From: Bacillota bacterium
Lineage (GTDB): Bacteria > Bacillota > Ch66 > Ch109
DNA length: 64,000 nt
Direction: 5' to 3'
NCBI GenBank assembly: GCA_013178275.1
Contig: JABLWZ010000015.1
Span: 1 to 64,000, forward strand
The position numbers and the translations under genes were made by a program. Shown here piece by piece: positions 25,061 through 35,700 of the stretch. A model generated the notes under the pieces. The model worked only from the letters and a program-made list of their open reading frames with translations, did no database searches and was not told the DNA's origin. Numbering within the stretch: position 1 is the stretch's first letter; each line of letters opens with the position of its first letter.

Positions 25061-26026
25061 GTGTACCGCGATAACAAGGTCATGACCATGCAGGAAGCCA
25101 TCAGCACCTACGTCAATGATGGCGACACCATCGCGTTCGGCGGTTTCGTCACCAATAAGAAGCCGTACGCGGCGGTAAGGGAAATAATTAGACAGGGCAA
25201 AAAAGACCTGTACCTGGAAGGGGGACCTGGCGGAGGCGACACCGATATGCTGATCGGAGCCGGCTGCGTAAAGGTTCTTTTCAACTCTTATATGGCCAAC
25301 TCGGGTTATACTCAGGTATCCCGGCGTTTCCGCAAGGCTATCGAAGAAGGAACGATCCTGTTTGAAGACTACTCCCTGGATGTTCAACCGATCCTCTACC
25401 ATGCCGCCGCCCTTGGGTTCCCCTATATTGCGGTTAAAAACATGCTGGGATCGTCTTTGGTTGAGAAGTGGGGGATTCCGGAAGAGGTTTGGAAAAACGA
25501 TCCGAAACTGCCTTCCCGTAAACTGATCGTTGAGCACAATCCGTTCAATCCTGATGAACAGGTTTGCCTGCTCCCCACCCCCAAGATCGACTGTGCGGTT
25601 ATCCACGTGCAGAAGGCGGCTCCGGACGGAACCTGCCGGATCGACGGCTCGGTATTCGTCGACATCGATATCGCTATGGCGGCAACCAACTGCATCGTAA
25701 CTTGCGAAGAAATCGTACATCCTGATGAATTGCGCCGCGAACCGTGGCTGAACCAGCTGCCGAACTTAGTTCCCGACGCTGTTGTTCATGCCCCATTCGG
25801 AGCTCACCCGTCCCAGTGCACCAACTACTATGACTACGACGGAATATTCTTCCGCATGTACGACAAGGCCAGTGGCGACGACGAGCTTTTCAAGCAGTTT
25901 CTGGATGAATGGGTATATGGCCTTCAGGATCAGAACGAATACATGGACAAACTCGGCGCGGCCCGTTTGACGAACCTTCGGGTTCGACCTGGTTACGGCT
26001 ACGTACCGGGACTAAAGAGGAGGTGA
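25061..26026 (+). CDS. gctA: Glutaconate CoA-transferase subunit A
   Basis: A 321-residue family I CoA-transferase subunit, nearly the length of Acidaminococcus GctA and alike along its whole length: GDTIAFGGFVTNKKPYAAV near residue 21, GGPGGGDTDMLIG, RRFRKAIEEGTILFEDYSLD, APFGAHPSQCTNYYDYD and a C-terminal GYGYVPGL. It exchanges CoA between acetyl-CoA (or glutaryl-/glutaconyl-CoA) and the free dicarboxylate. The start is GTG at 25061 after GGGAG. Its stop lies inside the ribosome binding site of gctB, so translation is coupled. Confidence 0.93.
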   Translation: MYRDNKVMTMQEAISTYVNDGDTIAFGGFVTNKKPYAAVREIIRQGKKDLYLEGGPGGGDTDMLIGAGCVKVLFNSYMANSGYTQVSRRFRKAIEEGTILFEDYSLDVQPILYHAAALGFPYIAVKNMLGSSLVEKWGIPEEVWKNDPKLPSRKLIVEHNPFNPDEQVCLLPTPKIDCAVIHVQKAAPDGTCRIDGSVFVDIDIAMAATNCIVTCEEIVHPDELRREPWLNQLPNLVPDAVVHAPFGAHPSQCTNYYDYDGIFFRMYDKASGDDELFKQFLDEWVYGLQDQNEYMDKLGAARLTNLRVRPGYGYVPGLKRR

Positions 26027-26031
26027 TTCAA

Positions 26032-26796
26032 TTGGCAGAATGGACTACCAAACAGATGATGGCGATCGCTTTAGCCCGCGAGATCAAGGATGGAGCGACC
26101 TGTATCATAGGAACTGGCCTGCCATTAATCGGTGCGGCTCTTGCCAAGAACACCACCGCGCCTAACGCTATATTGATCTTTGAGACCGGGATGATCGACG
26201 GCGGCCCGGAAGAGGTGCCGACCAGCGTATCCGACCTGAGGATCGCGTACCGGTCTTCGGCTCTCTGGCCGCAGTACCGTTATTTCGGATTCCAGGCCAA
26301 TGCCTGGAAGAAGAACAAGATCGACCTGGGATTCCTGGGTGGAGCACAGATCGACCCCTTCGGCAACCTGAACTCGACCTGCATCGGGGATTACTGGAAG
26401 CCCAAAACCAGGTTCACCGGCAGCGGCGGGGCCAATGGAATCGCCACCAACTGCAACACCGTTATCATGATGCAGCACCAGAAACGCCGTTTTTGTGATA
26501 AGGTGGACTACGTCACCAGCCCCGGTTGGGTAGATGGCCCGGACGGCCGCAGGAAAACTGGGCTGCGGGAAGTCGGCCCTCAGGCGGTGGTTACCGAACT
26601 GGGCATCATGCGGTTCGACGAAAAGACCCGTCGGATGTATCTGGCGGAGTACTTCTATGGGCAAACCCCGCAGATAATCCAGGAAAACACTGGCTTCGAA
26701 CTGGATCTCTCCCGGGCGGTCGAGGCAGAGCCACCCAGCAAGGAAGTCCTGGACATCCTGCTGAATAAGGTGGATCCGCAGCGCCTGATGGTGTAA
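26032..26796 (+). CDS. gctB: Glutaconate CoA-transferase subunit B
   Basis: A 254-residue subunit carrying the catalytic glutamate, Glu51 in ILIFETGMIDGGPEEVP, which aligns with Glu54 of Acidaminococcus GctB. Other matches are GAQIDPFGNLNSTCIGDY, TRFTGSGGANGIAT, MMQHQKRRF and YVTSPGWVDGPDGR. The TTG at 26032, 6 bases after AGGAGGTG, is the natural start; an upstream in-frame ATG would overlap gctA by 118 bases. Last gene of the pathway unit. Confidence 0.93.
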   Translation: MAEWTTKQMMAIALAREIKDGATCIIGTGLPLIGAALAKNTTAPNAILIFETGMIDGGPEEVPTSVSDLRIAYRSSALWPQYRYFGFQANAWKKNKIDLGFLGGAQIDPFGNLNSTCIGDYWKPKTRFTGSGGANGIATNCNTVIMMQHQKRRFCDKVDYVTSPGWVDGPDGRRKTGLREVGPQAVVTELGIMRFDEKTRRMYLAEYFYGQTPQIIQENTGFELDLSRAVEAEPPSKEVLDILLNKVDPQRLMV

Positions 26797-26813
26797 TACC
26801 AAAGAACCAGTTT

Positions 26814-26955
26814 TAGGGGAGTATGCCGCATCTGCAGCAGCCAAAAGTAATTGCACCGGTTATCGAATCTGCTCCAGGCTCTTTTCTGTACTTGATTTAT
26901 AGCAACAGCTGCACTCGATTGCTTTTGGAACAGTACTCAGCGGGATACTCCCCTA
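26814..26955. repeat. 142-base palindromic element after gctB
   Basis: Outer arms TAGGGGAGTATGCCGC (26814-26829) and GCGGGATACTCCCCTA (26940-26955) pair with one mismatch; inner arms CCAAAAGTAAT (26841-26851) and ATTGCTTTTGG (26918-26928) pair with one G-T. The whole forms a long cruciform or RNA hairpin beginning 17 bases after gctB. It lacks a T-run and could be a MITE-like element or a 3' stabiliser. Confidence 0.75.
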
Positions 26956-26968
26956 TTAAATATGGATA

Positions 26969-26988
26969 CCGGCAACCGGCATTGCCGG
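26969..26988. terminator. Short GC-rich hairpin
   Basis: CCGGCAA and TTGCCGG surround a 6-base loop at about 26969-26988, followed by AT-rich sequence. Weak terminator. The rest of 26989-27231 holds no supported gene. Confidence 0.45.
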
Positions 26989-27231
26989 CGCTTAATTAAA
27001 AGAAATATATAAAACCTGAATTCCCCAGCGTTGTGAAATTATTAATTTATTATTAATAGGTATCGGGGCGAGAGACGATCGCCCTTTGTTGATGTTGTCC
27101 CGGGCAACTGTTTTTTTACATTTTGAGGGAGAACCGCCAAGGCCTATCAATAATGGCTCTGCGGTATCACCGAAATGGAAAACAACGCCAGAATATACAT
27201 ATATTTGGGACAAATGCCGTTCAAATACTAT

Positions 27232-27259
27232 TTGTATACAATCTGGTTTGGGTTATAAT
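27232..27259 (+). promoter_or_regulatory. Vegetative promoter for the sigma-54 activator
   Basis: TTGTAT (27232-27237), a 16-base spacer and TATAAT (27254-27259). It lies about 100 bases before the activator gene, which therefore need not depend on sigma-54 itself. Confidence 0.55.
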
Positions 27260-27362
27260 TGACTTATTACAATATTTTCTAAATAATGAAAAAACAACCT
27301 AACGTTAAATTTACGTAGATGCGATAAAATTAAATAAATAAAGCCAGGAAGGGTGAAATCAG

Positions 27363-29477
27363 ATGGTTTTAACCAAAGGTCTGAACTCTGCTCCATGGTT
27401 AACGGTTCAGCAGATGATGAATACAAAGTTCAAACTTTTAACACCGGAGGACTCACTGCTGACGGTGATCCGTTATTACCAGGAGTGCAAGGTTAACACC
27501 CTCCCGGTAGTAGACCAGGACGCCAAACTGATCGGGGTGTTCCCCAAAAAACGGCTGTACCGGGCCCTGCTGGAGGGGGCGGACCTGGATGACCCGATCC
27601 GCCCGTATGTGGTATGCAACCCGGTCTTCGTTTCGTCGGACCTGACCTACAACGAGGTATCGCTGGTGGTCCGGGTGACCAAAAGCCAGGTCGACTACGT
27701 GGTGGTCATCAACCAGGATCAAAGGGTGGTCGGCATGATCGGGACGGCTGAATACCTCAGGGAGAGCCTGAATGTCATCGGGAAATCGACCACGCTCCTC
27801 GAATCCCTTTTCAGCGCGAACTATGAAGGAATGATAATCGTTGACAACAAAGGCTATATCCTGCGCATCAACCCGGCGGCGGAAGGTTTGTTCGGGCTGA
27901 TCGAATCAAAGGTAAAAGGACTGCACCTGAATGAGGTCTTTCCGGACATGCAGCTTACCAATAAGCGGATCCTGGGGGTAAAACAGTGTCACCGCTCGGT
28001 GCCGGTGATCGTCAACCATATGCCGATCTGCGAAAATGATAGACAGTTGGGAACCATCATAACCCTGCTCGACATATCGGACGCGGAAAAGATAGCCGAG
28101 GAAATGGAGTCTGTGAAAGATATCCAGGACATGCTGTTCGGGGTTATCGACTCGACCTCCGACGGGGTACTGGTTTCGGACGGCTCGGGTACGGTCAGGT
28201 ATATCAATGAAAGGGCCATGCAGCTGTTCGCCAATAAAATCGAGAATATCGACAAGAAATCGATGTATAAGGCGCTTAAGATCAAGGGGGCGCATCACGT
28301 ACTGCGGTCCGGGGTGTCCGAGATAGAGGACTACGAGATCGAGGGCAAGAAGTGCATCATATCCCATACCCCGATTATGAAGGTTACGGACGGCGTGAAA
28401 GAGATCGGCGGTGTTTTCAGCAAGATATACCTGGAAGAAAATGAACTGAGCGAGGCAATGGCATTGAAGCTGCTCTCCCTGCAGCGCCAGGTTCAGTACT
28501 ACCGCGAAGAGCTTGAAAAACGGAGCGGAGACGAATACAGCTTCGATTCCATCGTATCAAACAGCGAAGAATTCAACGCGATCAAAAAGGACGCCCAGCG
28601 TATCGCGCGAAGCAGCTCCACCGTACTGCTCACGGGAGAGAGCGGGGTGGGCAAGGATATGTTCGCTAGGGCCATCCATGCCACAAGTCCCAGGGGAAAA
28701 GGACCTTTTATCAAGGTCAACTGCGCGGCCATCCCGGAAACCCTGTTCGAATCGGAACTCTTTGGCTACGCCCCGGGATCGTTTACCGGCGCGTCCAAAA
28801 AAGGGAAGCCGGGGTTTTTCGAGCAGGCCAACGGGGGGACCATATTCCTGGATGAGATTGGTGACACGCCCCTGTCGATCCAGGTTAAGATCCTGCAGGT
28901 GCTGCAGGAGAAACAGTTTATGCGGGTCGGGGGGACCAGCCTGCAGACTGTGGATGTCAGGATCATCGCGGCCACTAATCGGGACCTGCGGGATGCGATA
29001 TCCAAGGGGGCTTTCAGGGAGGACCTGTTTTACCGCCTCAACGTGATCGAGTTCCACCTGTCACCGCTCAGAGAGCGCTCGAAGGACATCATACCTTTGG
29101 CCATGACCTTCGTCGTCAAGTACAACCAGATACTCGGATCCAATGTAACCGGGATCAGCAAGGAAGCTCAGGCCTGCCTGATAAGCCATTCCTGGCCGGG
29201 CAACATCCGGGAACTGGAAAACGCTATCGAGCGGGCAGCGAACTATGTCTGGGAAGGTGAAATCGGTGTCGAACATCTTCCTCCTCACCTCCTGCATGCA
29301 GCGGCGAATAAACCCATGGAGCCTTCCGCGTACCGTTCGGTCTTGAGCGACGTGGACAAGGAGATCATCATCCAGGCCCTTAAAAAAGCCAAGGGGAATA
29401 AGAGCGCGGCGGCCAGGATGCTCAACATGAGCCGATCCGCTTTTTACGATAAACTGACCAAGTACAATCTTTCCTGA
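27363..29477 (+). CDS. Sigma-54-dependent activator with CBS and PAS domains
   Basis: A 704-residue regulator. Order: two CBS domains (about 10-140), PAS domains (about 145-250 and 265-365), a coiled-coil linker, AAA+ sigma-54 domain (about 395-625) and a Fis-type helix-turn-helix (NKSAAARMLNMSRSAFYDKL). Walker A is GESGVGKD near 424. The sigma-54 contact loop reads GSFTGA instead of GAFTGA near 472. It ends with the canonical SWPGNIRELENAIERA. The position right after the gct/gcd unit, whose three promoters are all -24/-12, makes it the probable activator. The CBS pair suggests adenine-nucleotide or CoA sensing (inference). Confidence 0.92.
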   Translation: MVLTKGLNSAPWLTVQQMMNTKFKLLTPEDSLLTVIRYYQECKVNTLPVVDQDAKLIGVFPKKRLYRALLEGADLDDPIRPYVVCNPVFVSSDLTYNEVSLVVRVTKSQVDYVVVINQDQRVVGMIGTAEYLRESLNVIGKSTTLLESLFSANYEGMIIVDNKGYILRINPAAEGLFGLIESKVKGLHLNEVFPDMQLTNKRILGVKQCHRSVPVIVNHMPICENDRQLGTIITLLDISDAEKIAEEMESVKDIQDMLFGVIDSTSDGVLVSDGSGTVRYINERAMQLFANKIENIDKKSMYKALKIKGAHHVLRSGVSEIEDYEIEGKKCIISHTPIMKVTDGVKEIGGVFSKIYLEENELSEAMALKLLSLQRQVQYYREELEKRSGDEYSFDSIVSNSEEFNAIKKDAQRIARSSSTVLLTGESGVGKDMFARAIHATSPRGKGPFIKVNCAAIPETLFESELFGYAPGSFTGASKKGKPGFFEQANGGTIFLDEIGDTPLSIQVKILQVLQEKQFMRVGGTSLQTVDVRIIAATNRDLRDAISKGAFREDLFYRLNVIEFHLSPLRERSKDIIPLAMTFVVKYNQILGSNVTGISKEAQACLISHSWPGNIRELENAIERAANYVWEGEIGVEHLPPHLLHAAANKPMEPSAYRSVLSDVDKEIIIQALKKAKGNKSAAARMLNMSRSAFYDKLTKYNLS

Positions 29478-29513
29478 TGACCAGGAATCAAACGATGTAA
29501 GGAATGATGCACT

Positions 29514-29912
29514 ATAGTCCGCCTAGCAGACATTGAAGACGGGAATTACTGGCGTCACATGGGGATGAAAATGGTTGAAGACGACGATGGAAACGTCGGG
29601 GTGGTGATGGAACTCTCCTCCAACCTGATGCAGTTCTACCGGACCATCCACGGGGGGGCTATCGCCGGGCTGCTCGATGCGTGCATAGCAACCGCCGTAA
29701 ACCACCAGATAAGCGACCAAGAGGGTGCCGCGACCATGGAGATGAAAATAAACTACCTGCGTCCGGTATCCGAGGGAAGACTCTGGGGCAAGGGGAAGAT
29801 TATTCACAAGGGCAGAAAAATCGTAGTGGGACAAGGCGAAATAAAAGACGACACCGGCCAGATAGTGGCCTTTGGCACCGCTACCTTCATGATCTATCGG
29901 TTACCAGGATAG
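29514..29912 (+). CDS. PaaI-type hotdog thioesterase
   Basis: A hotdog-fold acyl-CoA thioesterase of about 133 residues; it hydrolyses an acyl- or aryl-CoA. The signature HGGAIAGLLDACIATAV is clear, and the C-terminal strands (MEMKINYLRPVSEGRLWGKG) fit. The only ATG (29559) would omit the family's N-terminal helix (ADIEDGNYWRHMGMKM). The frame is open back to a TGA before 29514 and has no ATG, GTG or TTG there, so the start is perhaps ATA at 29514 (9 bases after AAGGA) or ATT at 29529. It follows the activator by 37 bases. Confidence 0.75.
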   Translation: MVRLADIEDGNYWRHMGMKMVEDDDGNVGVVMELSSNLMQFYRTIHGGAIAGLLDACIATAVNHQISDQEGAATMEMKINYLRPVSEGRLWGKGKIIHKGRKIVVGQGEIKDDTGQIVAFGTATFMIYRLPG

Positions 29913-29948
29913 GCTGTGGTATTCTTTACAATATTAAACGTTTCTGTC

Positions 29949-29999
29949 AAGAAGAAGAAGCGAATTTGGCGTTTTTAACGAATTTGCGTTCTTCTTCTT
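29949..29999 (+). terminator. Strong hairpin after the thioesterase
   Basis: AAGAAGAAGAA (29949-29959) and TTCTTCTTCTT (29989-29999) pair perfectly, extended by a CGAATT/AATTTGCG inner stem. The rest of 30000-30497 has no gene but includes a sigma-54 promoter and a hairpin at about 30209-30243. Confidence 0.7.
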
Positions 30000-30160
30000 G
30001 TGTGATTGGACAGACACCTGTAAGCAAAACTGGACAATAATGCCTGAAACCTTTAGCGGCATGTTAAAGATATGCCAGTAAATGCTAAATCAGAAATAAA
30101 CAGGAAAAAGGCTAAACCAGGGGATACTGCTGCTGTTGCATAATGAAATACCTATTATTT

Positions 30161-30176
30161 TGGCACATTTATTGCA
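30161..30176 (+). promoter_or_regulatory. Sigma-54 (-24/-12) promoter for the chemoreceptor
   Basis: TGGCACATTTATTGCA, exact consensus, with a leader of about 310 bases before the gene at 30498. Confidence 0.85.
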
Positions 30177-30497
30177 TTATTATTTAGGCTATGGACAAAC
30201 CGAACGGTTTTGATTCAATCCAGCAGAGATACACTGGATTCAATAAAAAAAGACTGCCGGATCAGAGATGCTTATTCCACCCCAACCGCTCAGCCGCGTC
30301 TCGAATTATACCTCCCGGTCCCCCTGAACTGTATGGATGACTAATCACGACCTTGAAAAATACCGATATTCTTAAATGAGTGATAATAATTACGGCAGTA
30401 CCGGCTCGACTGAGTACATTCGCCTGGATGGCTGCTTAGGATTTAAAATGCCCGGTTTAAGGGTTTTAATTAAAACATGTTTCAAGGAGGAGATTGG

Positions 30498-32471
30498 ATG
30501 AAGCTGTTTCAAAGCATCAGGTCACAACTTCTAGTCTGGGTACTGTTCCTATTTTTTATAGCGTTAGTCGTACAAAGCGCGGTTTCATTCATCGGCAGCC
30601 GGGGGATACTGGAAAACCAAATAAAGCAGGCCTGCCAGGTTCAGGCGACCGATGCCGCCGGCGAGATCGATACCTGGGTGGATGGCAGGTTCAAGGAACT
30701 GGAGACCATCGCCAAGATCAGCGCCATCAACAGCATGAAAACCGAGGGACTGGCGGAACTGCTCGCCCAGATCAAATCGGATGATAAAGAGGCCCTGTAC
30801 GTGGCGTGGCCGGATGGGACCTACATAAGCAATAAAGGACTGCAGACGGTCTTACTGAATGACCGGGATTACTTTCAGAAGGCAATGGCCGGCAAGGCCA
30901 ACATAGGCTCTCCGATCATTTCGAGGACAACCGGCAACGTGGTTGCGCCGATAGCCATCCCGATATACCGCAATAATAAAGTCGAAGGCGTTCTGGCGGC
31001 CACCATCAAGACCGAAAACCTTATAAACATAGTCAACAGTATCAAGGTCGGGCAGGAAGGCTATGCCTTTATGGTCGACAAGGACGGAACCTTCGTCGCA
31101 CACCGACAGAAAGAATATATCTTTAATAAAAAATTAGCCGACGTGGAACCAGGTCTGGCCGCAATGGTTCCCAAAATGGCCAACCAGGAAACCAACATCG
31201 AGCAGTGTACTATCGATGGGGTAGAAAAACTGGCCGTATACACCCCGGTATCCTCGACCGGCTGGTCGCTGCTGGTGAACATTCCGGTTAAAGAGACTAC
31301 CCAGCCTTTGAACACCATGCTGAGGAACTCTATTTTCGTAACCCTGGCGACACTGATCTTGATGTCCATACTGATCTACCTGGTGAGCGGCAAGTTCAGC
31401 AAGCCGATCGTCGATATGACCGAGATAACGACCCGGCTGTCCCAGCGGGACCTCAGCCAGAAGATATCCAGCGACAACGCCACCGAACTCGGGGTGCTGA
31501 TGAGGTCACTGGGGGTAATGAACGAAAGCCTGAGAGGTATCTTCCAACAGATCGCGGGTGACTCTGAAAGCATCTCCAAGGTATCCCGGCGGCTTCTGGA
31601 GACGGCCAACGAAACCAACAAGGCATCCAGCCAGGTGAGCGCGAGCGCTGAGGAAGTAGCGCGGGCCGCCACTTCCCAGGCGCAGGATGTCGGCCGGACT
31701 AGCGAACTGGCCCAGCAGGTTATGATGGCCATGCATAATGTCGGAAGCAACACCGAGAAGATCTCCTTCCAGTCGGTAAAATTCAAGGAGATCGTCGACC
31801 GGGTGACGTCGCTGGTCGATCAGCAGGACCAGAAGATGAAGCGGACGGTGCAGAGCACCATCAGCGTGTCCAATTTGATAAGCGACCTGAACCACAAAAC
31901 CCGGGCGATCGTCGAGATCATCCAGGTGATAGACAGCATCGCCAGCCAGACCAACCTGTTGGCGCTGAACGCCGCCATCGAGGCTGCCCGGGCCGGCGAA
32001 TCCGGGCGCGGATTCGCCGTGGTGGCGGAGGAGGTTCGGAAGCTGGCGGAAGAGACCAGCCAGGCGACCCTGAACATCGGCACCATCATCGGTGAGGTGC
32101 AAAAACAGGTGGATTCTGTAGTGGGCGAAGTCAAGATCGTTGAAAAGATGGTAAGGGAACAGGGAGATTCGCTGGAGGAAAGCGCCAGCGCGTTCGGAGA
32201 GATCGAAAGCGGGGCCGGAACTATCGATGGTTCGATCCAGGACATTTCGGCGACCTTCGAGGAACTGGTAGCCTCGGCAGACGAAATCACGCGGGCGATA
32301 GAGAACATCTCCGCGGCGACCCAGGAATCGGCGGCAGCGGCGGAAGAGGTAACGGCGATAAGCCAGTACCAACTGTCGTCGGTCAACGGGGTGATCAACA
32401 TCTGTTCCGAACTGGAGAATCTGGCCCGCAACCTCAGGGCGATAGTGGAAACATTCAAGTTCGAAGAATAG
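30498..32471 (+). CDS. Methyl-accepting chemotaxis protein with dCache sensor
   Basis: A 657-residue chemoreceptor. One helix at residues 12-32, a periplasmic double-Cache domain to about 270 ([36 protein letters not shown]), a second helix ([19 protein letters not shown]), a HAMP domain and the long signalling coiled coil. The hairpin tip [20 protein letters not shown] is canonical and binds CheA/CheW. ATG at 30498 follows AAGGAGG. dCache domains commonly bind amino or carboxylic acids; with a -24/-12 promoter next to the glutaconate block, the ligand may be a dicarboxylate (inference). Confidence 0.93.
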   Translation: MKLFQSIRSQLLVWVLFLFFIALVVQSAVSFIGSRGILENQIKQACQVQATDAAGEIDTWVDGRFKELETIAKISAINSMKTEGLAELLAQIKSDDKEALYVAWPDGTYISNKGLQTVLLNDRDYFQKAMAGKANIGSPIISRTTGNVVAPIAIPIYRNNKVEGVLAATIKTENLINIVNSIKVGQEGYAFMVDKDGTFVAHRQKEYIFNKKLADVEPGLAAMVPKMANQETNIEQCTIDGVEKLAVYTPVSSTGWSLLVNIPVKETTQPLNTMLRNSIFVTLATLILMSILIYLVSGKFSKPIVDMTEITTRLSQRDLSQKISSDNATELGVLMRSLGVMNESLRGIFQQIAGDSESISKVSRRLLETANETNKASSQVSASAEEVARAATSQAQDVGRTSELAQQVMMAMHNVGSNTEKISFQSVKFKEIVDRVTSLVDQQDQKMKRTVQSTISVSNLISDLNHKTRAIVEIIQVIDSIASQTNLLALNAAIEAARAGESGRGFAVVAEEVRKLAEETSQATLNIGTIIGEVQKQVDSVVGEVKIVEKMVREQGDSLEESASAFGEIESGAGTIDGSIQDISATFEELVASADEITRAIENISAATQESAAAAEEVTAISQYQLSSVNGVINICSELENLARNLRAIVETFKFEE

Positions 32472-32496
32472 CATCACAGTTTAAAAAGGTGTCAGC

Positions 32497-32536
32497 GCCG
32501 GCCTCCCGCGGGAACCTCACGGGAGGCCGGCGTTTT
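32497..32536 (+). terminator. Rho-independent terminator
   Basis: GCCGGCCTCCCG (32497-32508) and CGGGAGGCCGGC (32520-32531), a perfect 12-bp stem, then GTTTT. Confidence 0.93.
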
Positions 32537-32715
32537 ACATTATCGAAGGATAGGGCTGTTCTTCTTTAATTGCTTTAAGCCTCGCGACCTGGTTCAATCC
32601 CGATCTTTATCGGGGCATGCCGAATCAATAACAAATTTATCCACGATGGGTTATAATTTTACTAAGAGTACCCGGAATCGACTGCAATAAGATTCCCATT
32701 CCTGGAGGAGGTTAC

Positions 32716-35700
32716 ATGGAGAAGGGCGCAAAGAGTTCCTACCAAAGGCTGCTTCAGGAAAACGAAGAGTTCCGAAGAAGGCTGGCCGCTTACGAAGGAC
32801 CGGCAACGGGCGTTTCGAAGCCGGATCCGGGTGAACCCCCGGCAATGGGCAACGACTCGCTCTTCGAGGTCCCGGTCCGGTTTGCCGGCCCGAAAGGACG
32901 GGGCTCCAGGAAGAACCCCAACCAGAACGTGTACCAGGACCAGATACCCTATAAATACCTGCGGAGCATCTTCGATGCTGTTCCCGCCGGCATCTCTATC
33001 GCCACCGACACCTCCTGCCGGGTCATCCTGCACAACCCTGCTGCGGCCAGCTTCCTGAGGATAGAGCCATGGGGGGGCTTATCCCCCTCGGCCGCCAAAA
33101 CTCTCGAGGTTAAGCTGTTTGGCCAGGGCCGGGAACTGGAGCCGGCGGAGATGCCGATCCAGCGCTCCGCCTGGGGCGGGGAGACGGTAAGGAACCAGGA
33201 TATCGAGTTCGTGTGGGAGGACGGGGTGCGGAAACTCGCCCGGTTCTCTTCCCTGCCGCTTCAAAGCGATAACGGAGAAATCATCGGGGCCATCGCAACC
33301 TTTGAGGACATAACTGAAAGGAAGCTGGCTGATGAAGTAATCAAAAGGTCTGACCAGCGCATAGCTGAGATACTGGAAAGCATAACCGATGCTTTTTACG
33401 CTGTCGATTCTGATTGGCGGATCATTTATGTTAATAAAAGAACTGAGAAGTGGTGGAATAGAAACAAGGAGGAACTGGTTGGCCAGTCACTGTGGAGCAT
33501 ATTTCCACCAACTGAAAAGATACCCGGCCAGGCAGAATTAACCCGCTCCATGATAGAGCGTATCCCTTTAAGCTTTGAGACATTTTCGCCAGTCCTGCTT
33601 ACCTGGTTGGAGGTAAGTGTATATCCCACCTTTGACGGCGGGTTGGCGGTATATTTCCGGGACATCTCTGAGCGAAAACGGGTGCATGATTTCCTGCAGG
33701 AAGAACGCAAGATCTTAAAGGCGATTATGGAAAATACTGAAACCCACCTGGTTTACCTGGACACCGACTTCAACTTCGTCTGGGTCAACTCATCCTACGC
33801 CCGGGGATGCCGGCGTCCGGTCGAGGACTTCATCGGCAAGAACCACTTCGAACTGTATCCCGATGCGGAGAACGAGGCGATATTCCGCCGGGTACGTGAT
33901 ACCGGCGAACCTATAGTATTCAGGGCAAAGCCCTTCACCCACCCGGACCGGCCCCTGGAGGGAATAATGTACTGGGACTGGTCGCTGGCCCCGGTGACGG
34001 ATTTTTCGGGTAAGGTGACCGGACTCGTCTTCTCGCTCACCGACGTTACCGAGATGATAAATACCGAGGAAACGCTGAGGGAGACCAGGGATTACCTGGA
34101 GAACCTCATCAACTATGCCAACGCCCCCATCATCGTCTGGGACCCCGATTTCAGAATCACCCGGTTCAACCGGGCCTTTGAACACCTGACCGAATACAGC
34201 GCTGATGCAGTACTCGGCCAATCCCTGGAGATACTTTTCCCGGCGGACCGCAAGCAGGAGGTAATGGATGTGATCGGCCGCACGGCATCGGGAGAGTACT
34301 GGGAAGTGGTGGAGATACCCATCCTCCACAAAGGCGGGGATATTCGGACGGTGCTCTGGAACTCCGCCAATATACTGGATGAATCGGGAAACATCGTAGC
34401 GACCATCGCCCAGGGACAGGACATCACCGAGCGCAAGATCGTGGAGGAGGCCCTGCGTAAAAGCCAGCGGCGCGAGGAACTGCTGTCCACCGTATCGAGC
34501 CGGCTGCTGGAGAGCGAAGACCCCCAGGCGATCGTCAACGACCTCTGCCAAAAAACGATGGAGTACCTGGAGTGCGATGTCTTCTTCAACTACCTGGTGG
34601 ACGAGCGGCAGAACCGGCTGCACCTGAATACTTACGAAGGGATACCCGGGGAGGAAGCGGCCCTGATCGAGTGGCTGGACTTCGGCACCGCCGTCTGCGG
34701 ATGCGCTGCCCTGGAGGCCCGCCGCATCGTTGCCAAAAACATCCCTGAGACGCCGGACCCGAGGACCGACCTGGTCAGGTCTTACGGTGTACTCGCTTAC
34801 GCCTGCCATCCGCTGATGGTGGGCGGTGAGGTCCTTGGCACCCTCTCTTTCGGCAGCCGGTCCCGGAGGTTCTTCACCGATGAGGAACTGGCGGTGATGA
34901 AGGCCGTGGCCGACCATCTCGCCATAGCGGTGAACCGGCTGCTCACCAACCTCAAACTGCACGAAACCAGCGAGCGGTACCGGGAGCTGGCGGAAAAGCT
35001 GCGTGACGTCGACCTCCGTCAGTCGGAGGAGAAGTTCTCCCGGGTTTTCCACCTCAGTCCGGCTATGATGGCGATCAACCGCCTGGATAATTCCGAGTAT
35101 ATAGATGTAAACGGCGCCTGGCTCGACGCCCGGGGCTATACCCGCGAGGACATAATCGGCGCCCAGGTTTCTGAGTTTGGGGAGGACCCGGTCTTTCGGG
35201 AGGAGGTACTGCGGGAGCTGCAGGAGCGGGGGAGGGTCCACAACCTGGAGGTGACCTATACCACCAAGGCCGGGGAGGTACGGCCGGCGCTGGTCTCGGT
35301 CGAGACCATCCATATCGAAGGCGTTCCCTGCGTTCTGACCGCCTCGTTCGACACGACCGAGCAGAAGAGGATGGAAAGGGAGCGGATCATGCGGGAGGTA
35401 AACATTGCCACCGATAAGGTCCACCAGAGCCTGGAGAGCTATAAAAAGATCGTATCCCATACCGCCGGCCTGGGTAAGATGAACTTCTATTCCGAGAAGA
35501 TGAAGAACATCTACCGGCAGGCCATGATGTATCACAAAAACCGTGCGGTGCCGGTCCTGATCCAGGGGGAGACCGGGGCCGGCAAGGACGTACTGGCCAA
35601 GGTCATCCATTACGGTGAGCTGCGCAACGCAACCACCATGATCGACGTCAACTGCGCAGCGATAAGCGCCAACCTGTTCGAGAGCGAGCTGTTCGGTTAC

